Assembly (NCBI RefSeq): GCF_003369915.1
Contig: NC_046674.1
Coordinates: 7,936,001 to 8,000,000 of the forward strand
DNA length: 64,000 nt
Source: Drosophila miranda
Lineage: Eukaryota; Arthropoda; Insecta; Diptera; Drosophilidae
Direction: 5' to 3'
Of this stretch, positions 49,219-60,781 are shown one piece after another. Position 1 is the first letter of the stretch. The number at the start of each line of letters is the position of its first letter. A program made the position numbers and the translations under genes. The notes below the pieces were generated by a model that did no database searches, was not told the origin of the DNA, and saw only the letters and a program-made list of their open reading frames with translations.

Positions 49219-51033
49219 TTAAATAGATTCTAGGTGTATTTTCGATCTTTTTTTTCTTTGCAGATAATTTGCGAAATATTCGCAAAGGAATATCAGCCAT
49301 GACAGCAGCAGACAGGCTCCCAACAGTACCCAGACCCAAGATAGATCTGCCACCTTGAACTCCCGAAAAGCCGCATAGGGATAGGGATCTTCCTGGGGTA
49401 TCAGTCCCAGAGCAACCATCTCGTACAGCGTTTGCTGCTTCCAGTATTCCAAAAGTCCTGACGAGTGGACATAGAGTATCAGTCGGTTGATTGGATGCTC
49501 AAAGATCGAATTAGCCTGCATGGGCAGCGACAAGATAATCTTCGAAGCAAAGATCAGACCGGGCAGAGAGCAGAAGGCAGGTCGCTGGAAATACTGCTGC
49601 CTCTTGGCTATGATCAGCCACTCGGCGGTGAGGGCGGAGAAAGATTGCGACTTGTTCAGCGTAGTTCTGAGGTACTGAAAGTCCGCTGTGCTCACATATC
49701 TGATCTTGGAGCGTATCAACTCCACGGTTCGGGCGCCCCTGAACCCGTCCAGATAGAAGTGCTCGGCCTCGTCAAAGTAGATGTCCACCGGGGCATCCCG
49801 CAGCTGCTGGAAGTTTGAGATCTGTTGGTCTGGGGGTCGCTTCGTCAACAGCGTCTTCAGGTGAGCCGCAAAGAGGGTACTCAGCACGAGGCCGAGCAGA
49901 AACAGTTGGGAGTGCGTAACCCTGGAGCTGATCGTATTGTGGGCACTCATCTTAAACGACTGACCAATCATCCCTGATATGATGCGTTCGTTGAAGGCGA
50001 GCGTCGACCAGTTGATGCCTCGCTGCAGCAGAAGATACCCAAAGCAGGTGTCCAGCAACGAAAAGATGCAGTAGAAACCCGCTACGATGCCCAGGAACTT
50101 CTTGCCACACACGAACCCATACACTTCGGCCGTGGAAATCTCATCCGCACATGGCACCATTATGAACCACTTCTCGAGATCGTAGGGTACCGAGAAGACG
50201 CCCGATTTGCTGGGCACCTCATAGCCACACAGGCTGATGGGCAGGGAAATGGTTCCGTTTAGTGTCAGATTCCTTAGAAGTATCAGCGACATGTGCTCGC
50301 CGGGTACAATGGGACGCTCCCACTGGATGGTCAGGTTGTAGATGCGGGCGAACTCCATCACTAGTTTGGCCACATAGCCCGTCATTCCGCGTTCCTGAGT
50401 GTGGGTATCTTCGTAGACCAGCGAACGAGGGGCAAATTGATCAGGCAGTGTAATTATGGCCTTGCGCTGATAGTTCCGAATGCTGGCGAAGATAGGTTCC
50501 CTTCTGGGATCTATCTCTACCCAATGCTGTTGGGCATAAGGCTGCAGGCGATAGACTGTACCTTGGGATGTCAATACAGCTACTTGAAGAAATCTCAAAG
50601 GCTCGGCTGTGTCCGCAATCTGTTGAAGTTGCTGTCCCTCCTCTGTGGACATTACCACCAACAGCCGGACATGCCTCATATTCTGGAGATTCCTGTCCAA
50701 TGCCTGCCATAGCTCCATGTTCATTTCATTGTTGCCGCCACTTTGCCAAACCAGGCCAAGCATCTCGTTGTTGTAGCTGCCACTCAGATAGCAATCCATT
50801 TGCTCATCGAAGCTTAGGACAGGCCATGCCCGGGCCCACCTCTCATCCGGCTCGTCTGCCTGGCTTTGGCTGTGTCGTAGCACCAGAAGTGTCTCAAAAG
50901 GCTGATCCGCATATATGGTGTCCAATATGCCGCTCAGCTCACTTTCAGTATTAGCCAGTGGCAGCAGAAGAACCAGCAGCTGCCACATGTCGCAAGGGAA
51001 TGGTTGCAAGTCCACCAGAAGCCTCCGTGCCAT
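49219..51033 (-). CDS. divergent ionotropic receptor (IR family)
   Basis: A single-exon frame of 604 codons on the - strand, from ATG at 51031-51033 to TAA at 49219-49221. IRs are ligand-gated cation channels related to glutamate receptors that work in taste or smell neurons of insects. The order of parts fits: a poorly conserved N-terminal domain; the S1 half of the ligand-binding domain (about 200-300, with GMTGYVAKLVMEFARIYNLT at 216-235); TM1 (about 313-335); a pore segment (about 350-365); TM2 (about 375-396, ending HLKTLLTKRPPDQQISNFQQ); the S2 half (about 410-545); and TM3 (about 566-590) before a short basic tail. Met16 begins a much better signal peptide (MWQLLVLLLPLANTES), so translation may start at 50988 instead. 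It resembles the intronless Ir20a/Ir52-type divergent clade; the exact orthologue is not assigned. The frame is intact. Confidence 0.88.
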   Translation of the reverse strand: MARRLLVDLQPFPCDMWQLLVLLLPLANTESELSGILDTIYADQPFETLLVLRHSQSQADEPDERWARAWPVLSFDEQMDCYLSGSYNNEMLGLVWQSGGNNEMNMELWQALDRNLQNMRHVRLLVVMSTEEGQQLQQIADTAEPLRFLQVAVLTSQGTVYRLQPYAQQHWVEIDPRREPIFASIRNYQRKAIITLPDQFAPRSLVYEDTHTQERGMTGYVAKLVMEFARIYNLTIQWERPIVPGEHMSLILLRNLTLNGTISLPISLCGYEVPSKSGVFSVPYDLEKWFIMVPCADEISTAEVYGFVCGKKFLGIVAGFYCIFSLLDTCFGYLLLQRGINWSTLAFNERIISGMIGQSFKMSAHNTISSRVTHSQLFLLGLVLSTLFAAHLKTLLTKRPPDQQISNFQQLRDAPVDIYFDEAEHFYLDGFRGARTVELIRSKIRYVSTADFQYLRTTLNKSQSFSALTAEWLIIAKRQQYFQRPAFCSLPGLIFASKIILSLPMQANSIFEHPINRLILYVHSSGLLEYWKQQTLYEMVALGLIPQEDPYPYAAFREFKVADLSWVWVLLGACLLLSWLIFLCEYFANYLQRKKRSKIHLESI

Positions 51034-54000
51034 ATGGCCAGAGCTTATCTTTCGGCATCGGCGCTAATTAGTGGAGGTTACAAATGATTTGGGGCCCCTT
51101 AAACGCTCTAATGGTCTTCGGATTGCTGGCAACTGAGAAACGGCAGCCATTAGCATAAAGTTTAACGACTTTTACTACTTAATGTACGTACTTAGAGTTT
51201 CAATTATATCTCAGAGAAATTCAGGAAAATAATAATAATAACCTACCAGAGGCATTTTCATCACTCGATGAACACTGCAAAACGATTTATGTCGAACTAG
51301 TATGCAGCTTAATGTCTTTCCTGAAAATATGACTACTTTGTAGATTGTTTCTAATTGTTTCTGCAAATAGTTTCCATGTTTTCCTGAAATTTGCATGCAA
51401 ATATGCATATCCTTTTGACTCTATTAAGGATTAAGTCCTCTTTGCATTTGATTTATCTTCATTTCCATTTGTGGTGTGTTTGCCATGAAACTATATTGAA
51501 TTTATTGATTGTCTGGGAAAATATTTATGAAAACTTGAGGCAGATATTCGTACGCGTGATAATAATTGCTCTCTCATGAAATTTGCATCATTTTTATGTG
51601 CACACCATTTAACCCCGATTGGCGGGGTAAGCCTCCCTCAACTATTCGAGAAGTTTGCCCGGCACTCACTCGAATTTTCCTAGCTGGAATTTTCCACATT
51701 TGCACTTCCATTTCCACTGTGGATGCTGTTTCCGCTGCTTCTCTTTCAATTAAATAAGTTAAATGGGGGAAAAAGGAGAAAAGGATAAAAAAAAGTTGAA
51801 TGAGTCGAGTGCTTGAAGAGCGTGTCGCATTAATTTTCACGCGAGTGCATATTTGATTTTACTTTATTCATATTTCTGTACCTCGTTTCCCGTGTCCGTG
51901 TATTTGCATAAAGTCGTTCCAGGCTCCTGCTTCTTGGCGTTGACATGCATAAAATTGTAAGAGAACGCTTGCCGTTGCCAGGCATAATTTATGCCAGAGC
52001 GTCATGGGTTTTTTTTCTTTATTCCTTTGCTGCTGTGCTACATTGCGTATACGTAATGTATCATTAATTGTATTTATTTGCTTTGCTGATCGATTTCCCC
52101 TTCCCCACAATCCACACTCTGCTTACCGTTTCTAAAACATCCGTTTGAGCTAGACAATTTGGTTTATCAAAGTCATTTGGCTTCTGGCCCAGAGGCATAT
52201 CCCCCCCCCGAACACGCCCTCATAAATTAACGCAGACTTAACGAAGCGTTAACACAAAAGAAGGAGGAAGCCCCGAAAAGCAGCTTGTCCTTCGTGCGAC
52301 AATAAATTTATTGGTTTTATCCTGTTTTATCCCTGCTTTCCTCCCTCCCCTAATGGAGCTTATCATGGCTGTTTCTGTTGCTGTGTCGTCTGTTCATCTC
52401 CGGTGAATATATGCAGTAAATTTTTATGTCAAATGAGTTTCAGTGGCTGTTTCTTCTTTCCCTGACAGCGGTAATATAATTTATGCATAAAATAATGAGG
52501 CTATAGGAGGTGCGTGCAGCGTGCATGTGAGTGAAAAGTTATTAATTGATTTGGCTTTAAAGCAGTTCCATCCAGCATCTCCATTGATCCAGTCATTGAG
52601 TGGGATACTCGTTGAAAAGTTTGCATGGATAGGCATGAAAAAAGGGAAAAGTTTTCCCTCCTTTTGCTGCCATTTGAAACCTGAAGCCTTAAGCATCCCT
52701 GTTCTGTTCGATAGGACCGCCTAAGTGGGGTTTTCTTAAGATTTTTCGACAATGTGTTAAGTGAAAATTGACACAGGCCAAAGGGGACAGCTTTCCATGA
52801 TTGAACGCATTTTCAAAAGAGGCCTTACGGACTCACACATGTACGAGTATGTAAATATCTGTATCTGCGGTGCCTTTAAAGTTTTCCTGCCTGGGAAAAG
52901 TTTCACCATGTTAAGCTGTGAAATTGTACGCCATTTTGTGGACGCCATTTTGAGTTTTGCGCTTTTTTAATTAAAAAGTGGCCATTCGGCGGGCGGAAGG
53001 AAGGGTACGGAGAACTGGCGACAGCCATTTGAACTTGTTCCTTGCCTCTTTTCATTTTCATTTCCAATCCCTAGTTCCTCTGTGTTGCCACTGTTGCAGA
53101 AACTTTAGACAAAAAGTAATTAAAATACGGCAAATATTTGCAGTCCGTTCGAATGCAGTTGTTCTCTGGACAGCCACCGATTCAGGCCAATTCTGCAAGT
53201 AATGCCAAGGACCACGGGCCGTGACCGTGTTCCGTATAGCCGTATCTAATACGGAAAACTGAGCACACTTTCCGTTCATTTGTCAGCGTTCCGTGTCGCT
53301 TGCCTGGTAATCAGGCCGCATCCGTATCCTTTTGCGAGTTTGCGCCTTTTTGTCATCCTTTTTGCGGTCTCGACTTGTCGTTGGCTTTAGCTACCGCCAC
53401 TGATCCTACTCCTGTTCTAGCTCCAGCTCCCATCCCCCAATCCATTCCCGCTGTTTCCTTTCATATGATTGCGGCTTTTGCATATTTCCCATGAATACAA
53501 TTTGCACACACTCACCGCAAGTCGGGTCTGAATTATGCGTGGATATTCGCAGCACTGCGGAGTATGTTGTCAGAGGCTGCCTGTCACCTGACCCCAACCT
53601 CGCCCCCATCCTAGCATCATAAAATCCTAACTCACGTTGTGGCAGTCTTCACCAAACTCGGTTACTTTTGGTATGTGCAGAATTTAGTTGTCAACTTTGA
53701 TTCCGGCCAATATATTGAGTCGCATTGAAAATAAATGTCTGTCTGCCAGAAGTTTGTTTGCGAAAGGTATGGGCAGAATTTGAAGGAATGCGAAAGAATT
53801 TTTGATGAAGGGCTTACCAAACCATAGATGGGATATGAAAATTCGCTTTGCAATTGATCATTTTGGGCTTTGGATAGGTTTTTTTTTTTTAGCAATCATT
53901 GAAATATTATATGTAATCCCTGAACTTGAAAAAATTATTTAAAAATCTCACACAACTCCAGAAATACAACAACTTAGGCATGTTTGGCTTGTGGTACATA

Positions 54001-57000
54001 TTTTTGACCATGTTTACCCTGTTGTACGAGTACCGTAGTGGCAGTAGCCCCCTGTAGCATCTTTAGCAAATTTAAAGAGAGATCCCCAAGACTCTGGGGC
54101 TTCCACACGGAAACCAAAACAGAGAAATATTGCGAAATCGCATTGAGGCTCCCATCGGACACCCCAACCACCCCCCGCACTAGAAGGCAAGCAACGAGCA
54201 CGTGTATTTGCCGCAAGCTGATTGGCCAACGGCTTTCGCTTTTCGTTTCCGCAGAGAGCCAGAATCACCGACGACGACAACAGGCAGCGAGCATAAGAGA
54301 GCCAAACAGGGTACGTTAGTAGAAGGTGAGGTATTCCTTCTACCTATCCCTGCCTTTGATTGCATTTTCCATCGATCCTTTGGAACACTTCAATGTTTTT
54401 GCCATTTTAAGATATGACAATCCTCTGAAATGAACTTCCCGGATATTTAAGCTTTCTTTTATGCATGTTTTTACACTTGAAATTACTAACTTAAGTTACT
54501 TACGTAACTTAGAAAAACTTAATTTTTGCCAAATACGTATAAAATATATTTTATGTGTGTGTATTTTTCACAGTTTTACGCTTTGTCAGGATATTTTACT
54601 TTTACTCCAAATATTTATTTTATTATTTCTGTTATATACTATTTAATATTATTATGATAGTTATTATTTTTCACATGACTTTATGCTTTAAGTTGTTTCG
54701 AAAAGGGAGCAAGACACAAAGAGAGCAAAAGACCCTAAAAGAGAGCGGGCAAACCTCACTCTTAGTTCAAATACACCATGGAAACAAACAGGTTTTCCAA
54801 GCGCCAGAGAGGAACTCCCCACAGCGAGAATAGACACCCTGTATGCTGGCATAGCATTCGGGCTGCTGCTTGCTTGGGCACTCTTGGCGCTGCCGAGCCA
54901 CAGTCAGTTTTGGGTGGTTCGGCGTTCATCGTGGTTGTTCGACACATGCCTATACGACTTTTACGCATCGTCCGCTCAGTTTTGGCGTCGCACTGAAAAA
55001 CGAAATTCTGTTTCTGTTTCTTGCATACCGGTTGCTTCACACGTTCGTTCGATTCTTGTTGAATATTGACTGAAAAGCGGTTCTAAAGCATTGGAATATC
55101 GGTTTCCAGAGGAATACAAGTAATTTTCCATTTAATATTTTTTTATCAGTCAAATCATGCAGGGCCCTGTGCCCCCCCATCCCAAAATATTGGTTCTTAT
55201 TGGTTTGCGTCAGATGCATTCTGAAAAACGGGTTTTACGGCATTCTCCATCTGCATTCGACTTGGGCTGTCCCTCGGTCTCTCTGGGTTTTGTTCGTGAC
55301 GAAAGTGAAGTTCTCTCCGCGATCATAATCTAAGCATTTCCGTTACGGCAACAATTTGTAGGATATGCAAATAAAGAACGTAAAGCAGAACTGGCGAAAA
55401 TTTACTTAATATTCATACAGAATATAGCCAAAAAAAAAAACTACCAAAGCCGAAAAAAAACCAAAAGCCAAACATAGCAACAAGTCGGCGCCAGTTGGTC
55501 AACTCTCTCAGAGCCCCCAAAAACCAAACCAAGTTGTTGAGGCACGGAAAAAAGCGTCGTCTTCATCGGCGTCCGTTTCCAAGAATTGGCAGTTAATTTT
55601 TGAAATCACCTCCAGCCGACAAAAAACTCCAGAGAAGAAAAAGAACCGAACGAAAGCCGTAGGTGTTACACCTGTGTCTGTGTGCGTGTATTTTTGTTTG
55701 CGTGAGAGAGTGATAACTGTGAAACTATATACCCGATGAGCAGCTCGAAGCCATCTTTGTGACATTCGAGAACTGTTCGAACGCATAGAAATGGAAAGTT
55801 TTGCGCATTATGAAAGCATTGCAGAATAAGAAAAAAAGAAGAAAATATTTTGCAGATCGCAGCTAAAAAACTGATTACGCGACGCGTTCTAGATACATTC
55901 TGGCTGCAGTGCAGATCTCTAGATCTAGATAGATCTACACTCTACATACAATATATACGTATATGTGTGTGTTTTTTTTTTGTCTGTGTTTTTGAGTTGA
56001 ATGTGTGCCAAAAAAGATACGAAAAATTGGAAAACCGAAATGAAAACTACCGCCGCCATAGGCGTGTTTATTATTTTTATAAATTATTGCACAACAAAAA
56101 CAAGAAAATGTATTGTTTGATTCACCCGAAGCTTTTATATGATATTCTGGTGAAATGCATCTGAAAGATACACAGTGCCACCGAAGCAGCAGGCACAACG
56201 CATAATCAACGATGAATTTCAGGGCAATGACAAAATTGCTGCTAACTTTAGTTTCGCTTCGTTTCTCACTCTCTGCCTCCTCTGTCTCTTCGATTGATCA
56301 ATTATTTCTGTTGTCTTGTGGATAAAGATACAGAAAACTCTGGGGAAAAGTCCACCAGCAAAGAACTTTCAAGGTTAGTGCCTGTTCCTCTGGCTGGATT
56401 ATGGATTATGGATTATAGATTATAGAGCTTAGTCTAATGATCCCCAGTGACTGGCTGCCCGGCCAAACAAACAAACAAACACAGAGACAAATGATGGCCG
56501 AAGAATGTTCTAAAATATTTCCCGAAAAAAGTACAAATCAACGCTGCTTCACACAGCCTCCTCCTTCAGCCCTCTCCCACTTTGGTTTGGCAATCGTTTC
56601 TTTTGCCCAATAGATTTATGTTGTATCTGAATGTTGTTGAGGTGCGTTCTATGGGTCAGAGGAGAGAGAACGGGAACGCGGGGAGGAGAGGAGACGGAGG
56701 CGGAGGCTGAGTGGCCGCCCCGCTGCTATTTATATCACACATACGCGGGGCTGGCTCCTCACACCAAATGTATCTTATAGATACAGGCAAAAAGTTTTGC
56801 ATCGTACCCAGCCAGGCAGCCAGGCAGCCAGTCGTCTTCTTTCCTCTCCTTTACTCTCCGCATCTTCCTCTCCCTCGTTTCTGGATGTTGCTGTCGGAAT
56901 ATCTGTCTGGGGCTGTCTGCTCCATAAATATATGGCCACGACAATGGCGAGACACAGAACTCAGAATGTGATGACGATCGCGGATTGCGGATCGGGACAA

Positions 57001-58231
57001 AGCAGAGATGTTCTTCACTCTCTTGGCTCTCATCTAAGGCAGTAGCATGTTGCCTTTCTCGGCAGTTAATTTCCTTCGAAATCGAAAACAAGATTGATGC
57101 ATTGGCCATGCCACAACCGGACCCCCAGATCGGGTCTGTGTTCATATCAGAAGAAGGAGGAGCAGCCACAGGAGACAACGCAGCTGGTCTGTCTTTTTAG
57201 CCATGTTTCTTTGCTTGGTATTTGTTTAATTGCTGCTGTGTATCTGTTTATTAGGCAGTTGGCTAAAAAAACAATGCGCGAAATATACTATCCATGCAGA
57301 TATTTTTCCTTTCAAGTTTTCCCGCCTGGTTTTCCAAAAAGTGCGCAGCATATTTTCGAATAAAATATCAGCCCGCGGCGACCAGTTTCGTTTTTCTTTC
57401 TTCGTTTTCAGTGTGTCCCCCCAGTAACTTGCATAATCTGACACTGCAACAACAACTGCAACAGAAACAGCTTGCGGCAAGTGCAGCTTCGTCGGAGGCT
57501 GTGGCTGCGGCTGCGCAGTAAATATTTTCAGTTTCAGGCATGACAAAAGCTCCGAAGCGATTCGCTTGATTCGCTGCTACGTAATTGCCAAGTACAAAAC
57601 TTGAAAAACTGCAAAGAAAAAAAAAAAAGATGCAAGAAGCAAATGACTGCCAAGCAGGGATGCCGACGCACTAGATACCCTGGAAGAACAATAGTTTTTA
57701 ATGGCAGCCCTGACACTTGAGATGATGTATGGAAATATTGGTGGGAGAGAGATGGCGAAAGGCTAAATGATGAATTTCCGATAGGAGTGATTTTTGCATG
57801 GAAAGAGAAGGGCATGGCGGGACCAAGTCATACATAATACACAATTTCTATAGCATGTACAATATTTACTTCTCCTCTTTCAAAACACAAGCAAAAAATG
57901 TATAGTACCCTGCCATATTGCTGGGTATCATAAAATTGCAGCTGATATTGCAGTTGGGCTTTGTTTTGTGGCCATCTCTCTCTTGCTCAGCCATCCAAGG
58001 AGGGATACTTATTCCCCTCTCTGTCCAACTCTTTTTCTCATTCTGTCCCTCTTCTTCTCCTCCTCTCTGTCTTTGTCTTTCTTTGTGCATGCAAGAACCG
58101 GAAAGGAAGTGAGCGTGTAAGTTACCAAGACTTTGACTTCGACTTCGACTTGGGCTCGCGCGTCGACTCGGCAGTGGAGTCGAGCCCATGGAAACCGGTT
58201 CTCATCTCTTGTGTTTGAATGCTTGGAAGCA

Positions 58232-58266
<35 letters not shown>

Positions 58267-59580
58267 GCCTCGCGAGTCATTCACTTGCAGGGCGATACGG
58301 GTTTCTAAATGTTGTTGTTGTTGCTGCTGCGCAGTCGCTGTTGCAGTTGCAGTTGCAGTGGTCTGCCGTTGATAGTGCGGGCGAAAGAACAAAACGGAAT
58401 CAAGAGAGCACTGCTCGAAGCAGAAGAACAAGGCGGAGAGCGCAATGCGAAACCGATTGTTTGTTCGTAAACTAGAAGATAGAAGAATCCGAAAAGAGTC
58501 ATGCGTAGAGTCGTGGTGGAGGGGGGAAAGCTAGGGCTGGGGCTGGGGGTTCCAGGGTGGGTGTTAAGTGCAATGCATTGCACTGCTGCTGCTCTGTGCT
58601 CTCTGTCTTTCTCTCTTTTTCCTTTTGCTGGCTAGATGGGTCTTTGTACAACGCATGTGTAGCCTGCTTTGGAGTTACTTGAACCTTATTGTTCATATAT
58701 GTATGTGTAGTTTCGTGCCACAAAATGGCGTCGATACTAGAGCTAGTACCTTATGCAGCTACCAGTATGGTTGATATATGGCTGTGGGCGAAGCCAGGCA
58801 CATTGAACTCTGCACAATGTTTCTCTGCTGGCGAAAAATAGGAGCACGACGAAGGAAATAGGGCTTGGAAAGAAACCAGGGGTATTCTTAGGGATAAAAG
58901 GGCTCCATTCTATGGAGTCCAGACTACATCTATTATCGGCTTTGAGAGTTGTTTTTACTTTACTTAACACAAAGGTGTGCGTGCATTCCATACACCCATT
59001 TATCTATTCAGAAGCGACTATTAGAGTAACTTTTGGGGTCAAGCGCCCCAAATCCCCATGTGAATGCGGGCCCGACCTTAAACCAAAGCTGATTTATGTC
59101 GCTCCCCGAAAAGTGTCAACTGCTGCTGCTGCCCCAGCCTCAACCCAATGCCCTCCATTCGGAGGCGGCATCAGCTGGTGGCAATTTGAACTCAATCGAC
59201 ACCCAAATTGATAACTTAATGCGAGACAGAGAGAAACAATCAGCGAAGAAAGAGTGGGGGGCCTTTTAAAAAGTTGACTCCGGCATATTTATTCATTGGA
59301 GACCGGGAACCAGAGACCAGCCACCAGCCACCAGGCACCAGGCAATCCGAGGAGACGCCACAAAAGCCAAAAAGGAGGCAGATAAACAAACGAAGCAACA
59401 ACTAAAGGCGGCTGTTTTGGTTGTTGCTGTTGCGCTTTGGCTGCCTTGTCATTTACACGCGTAAACGTCCATGACCCTCTGGCCTGGCTTTGAACTGACT
59501 TCAGACTTCAGAGGAAGCCTCAGAGGCTGCAAACAAAGAAGCGCAAGATAGACACATAAAAAGATGGAGATAAACAGGCA
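51034..59580. other. intergenic or upstream region of the NOS1AP gene
   Basis: No coding exon is supported. Two stretches look like fly 5' leaders on the + strand. One begins around TCAGTTTTGGCG at 54976. The other is A-rich at about 55400-56371, ending in AACTTTCAAG|GTTAGT, a possible donor at 56372. Either could be a distal alternative leader of the NOS1AP gene. A (GTC)n tract lies at 58232. CACAG and CAGCCAGG repeats occur near 56808-56830. Confidence 0.35.
58232..58265. repeat. (GTC)n trinucleotide tract
   Basis: About eleven uninterrupted units. Any polyVal, polySer or polyArg frames here are products of the repeat. Confidence 0.92.
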
Positions 59581-59582
59581 AA

Positions 59583-59990
59583 GAGAGAGAGAGAAAGATA
59601 TTGGCAACGAGAGAGAGGTGGGCGATACTAAGCAGCTGTTTATTTTAAGTTTCGGTTTTCGGTAGACTTCATCACCAGGCAGAGTACAGTGAAAGCTCTG
59701 TGCAGTGAACAGTAGCTATATTTGTCCAAAAAAAACGAGAGCTTGCCCCTATAAAAGCTATTGAAATCCTCTTCTGTTAAACGTAAATCGACAATTGATA
59801 TTAATTAAAGTGCAGACATTTGCTCGACAAAAACAATTGCCACAAACAAATAAAATTACGAATTCAATAAGCAACCAGCGACACGAGTGGGTTGGTGTTT
59901 TCGAATTCCACCAACCCATACATATGCATATATATTGATACCTTTGATCAGCGAGGTGTCATCGCACCAAGAGCTTGTCTAGTCGAAAAG
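59583..59990 (+). promoter_or_regulatory. candidate TATA promoter and leader exon of the NOS1AP gene
   Basis: GAGA-factor-like repeats (about 59583-59620) precede a TATAAAAG at 59750-59757. The start site would fall near 59780. An A-rich leader without long frames then runs to a strong donor, AAAAG|GTGAGT, with the exon ending at 59990. The intron (59991-60207) ends in CTCCACTTGCAG. The start point itself is inferred. Confidence 0.5.
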
Positions 59991-60207
59991 GTGAGTCAAT
60001 CGAAGCTCGTGATTAGTATTGCGGCTACCAAGAAATTCAAAAGCTGACTCAAAATCATCGACTTAATGACTCACTTTAATAGATAGATCGATAGACGGCG
60101 TTTGATTACAAAATATACGTATCCACAAAGCTCAAACTCGGGCTCCTCCAGTGCCTTTCTATTCTTCTAATCTATTAAGGCATTATATTTCTCTTCTCCA
60201 CTTGCAG

Positions 60208-60679
60208 ATACGCCGCACCGCACCGCACCGCACCGCACCGAACTCTAAATTGGCAGTGGATGTGAATGGGGCAGATTTCATAATAAAACGCAAGAGAAAA
60301 GAGCCTAAAGAATCCGCTGGTCCAACTGACGCTATTCAATTTGCTGAGCATCGGGAACCGCAAGCTCATAAATTGGGATTAAGCAACAGCTTGGGGGGAG
60401 CGTGGAGAGGGAGAACCTCAGAAACATAGAAAATCAATCACAGAGCGAGCGCTCGTCGCCCCCCCAGCAATTTGCATGAGCCAAAGCAAAGGCATTATCC
60501 AGCATCAGCAGCAGCAGAATCAGAAACCTCAGATACAGCCGCAACATCAGCCAAAGCGTCGACCAAGTGGCGTTTTGTGGCAATTGCGCCATCAGCTGCA
60601 CAAGCGTAGCACGAGGAAGATGAAAACCATCTCATGATACTACAAGTGGTCCGAATCGGTGCTATTGAACTATTTGAGA
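60208..60679 (+). other. 5' leader part of the first coding exon, with an upstream frame
   Basis: After the acceptor at 60207 the exon opens with six CGCAC/CACCG pentamers (about 60212-60240). An upstream ATG at 60476 starts 53 codons (MSQSKGIIQ, Gln-rich, then basic) ending at TGA 60635-60637. This frame is the same as the NOS1AP frame, and the 14 codons between the TGA and the ATG at 60680 are open. Upstream ORF control or stop-codon readthrough is therefore possible. Confidence 0.5.
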
Positions 60680-60781
60680 ATGCCATCGACACCGTACGAT
60701 TTGGTGCAGGACGATCAGGATCTGCGTGTGCCCCTTCATGCAGAGCAAGCCTTCTTCCATGGCATCACATTTCAGGCAAAG
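60680..60781 (+). CDS. NOS1AP: NOS1AP (CAPON) orthologue, first coding exon
   Basis: Thirty-four codons from ATG at 60680 to a strong donor, AAAG|GTAAGT, after 60781 (phase 0). The peptide MPSTPYDLVQDDQDLRVPLH continues AEQAFFHGITFQAK, matching the start of vertebrate NOS1AP (MPSKTKYNLVDDGHDLRIPL, then FQHGICFEAK) at nearly every conserved place, including the splice just before the YVGSLD strand of the PTB domain. NOS1AP is a cytoplasmic adaptor whose PTB domain and C-terminal PDZ ligand link neuronal nitric oxide synthase, Scribble and other partners. The rest of the PTB domain is not found in the 3.2 kb that follow, so the next intron runs off the right edge. Confidence 0.9.
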
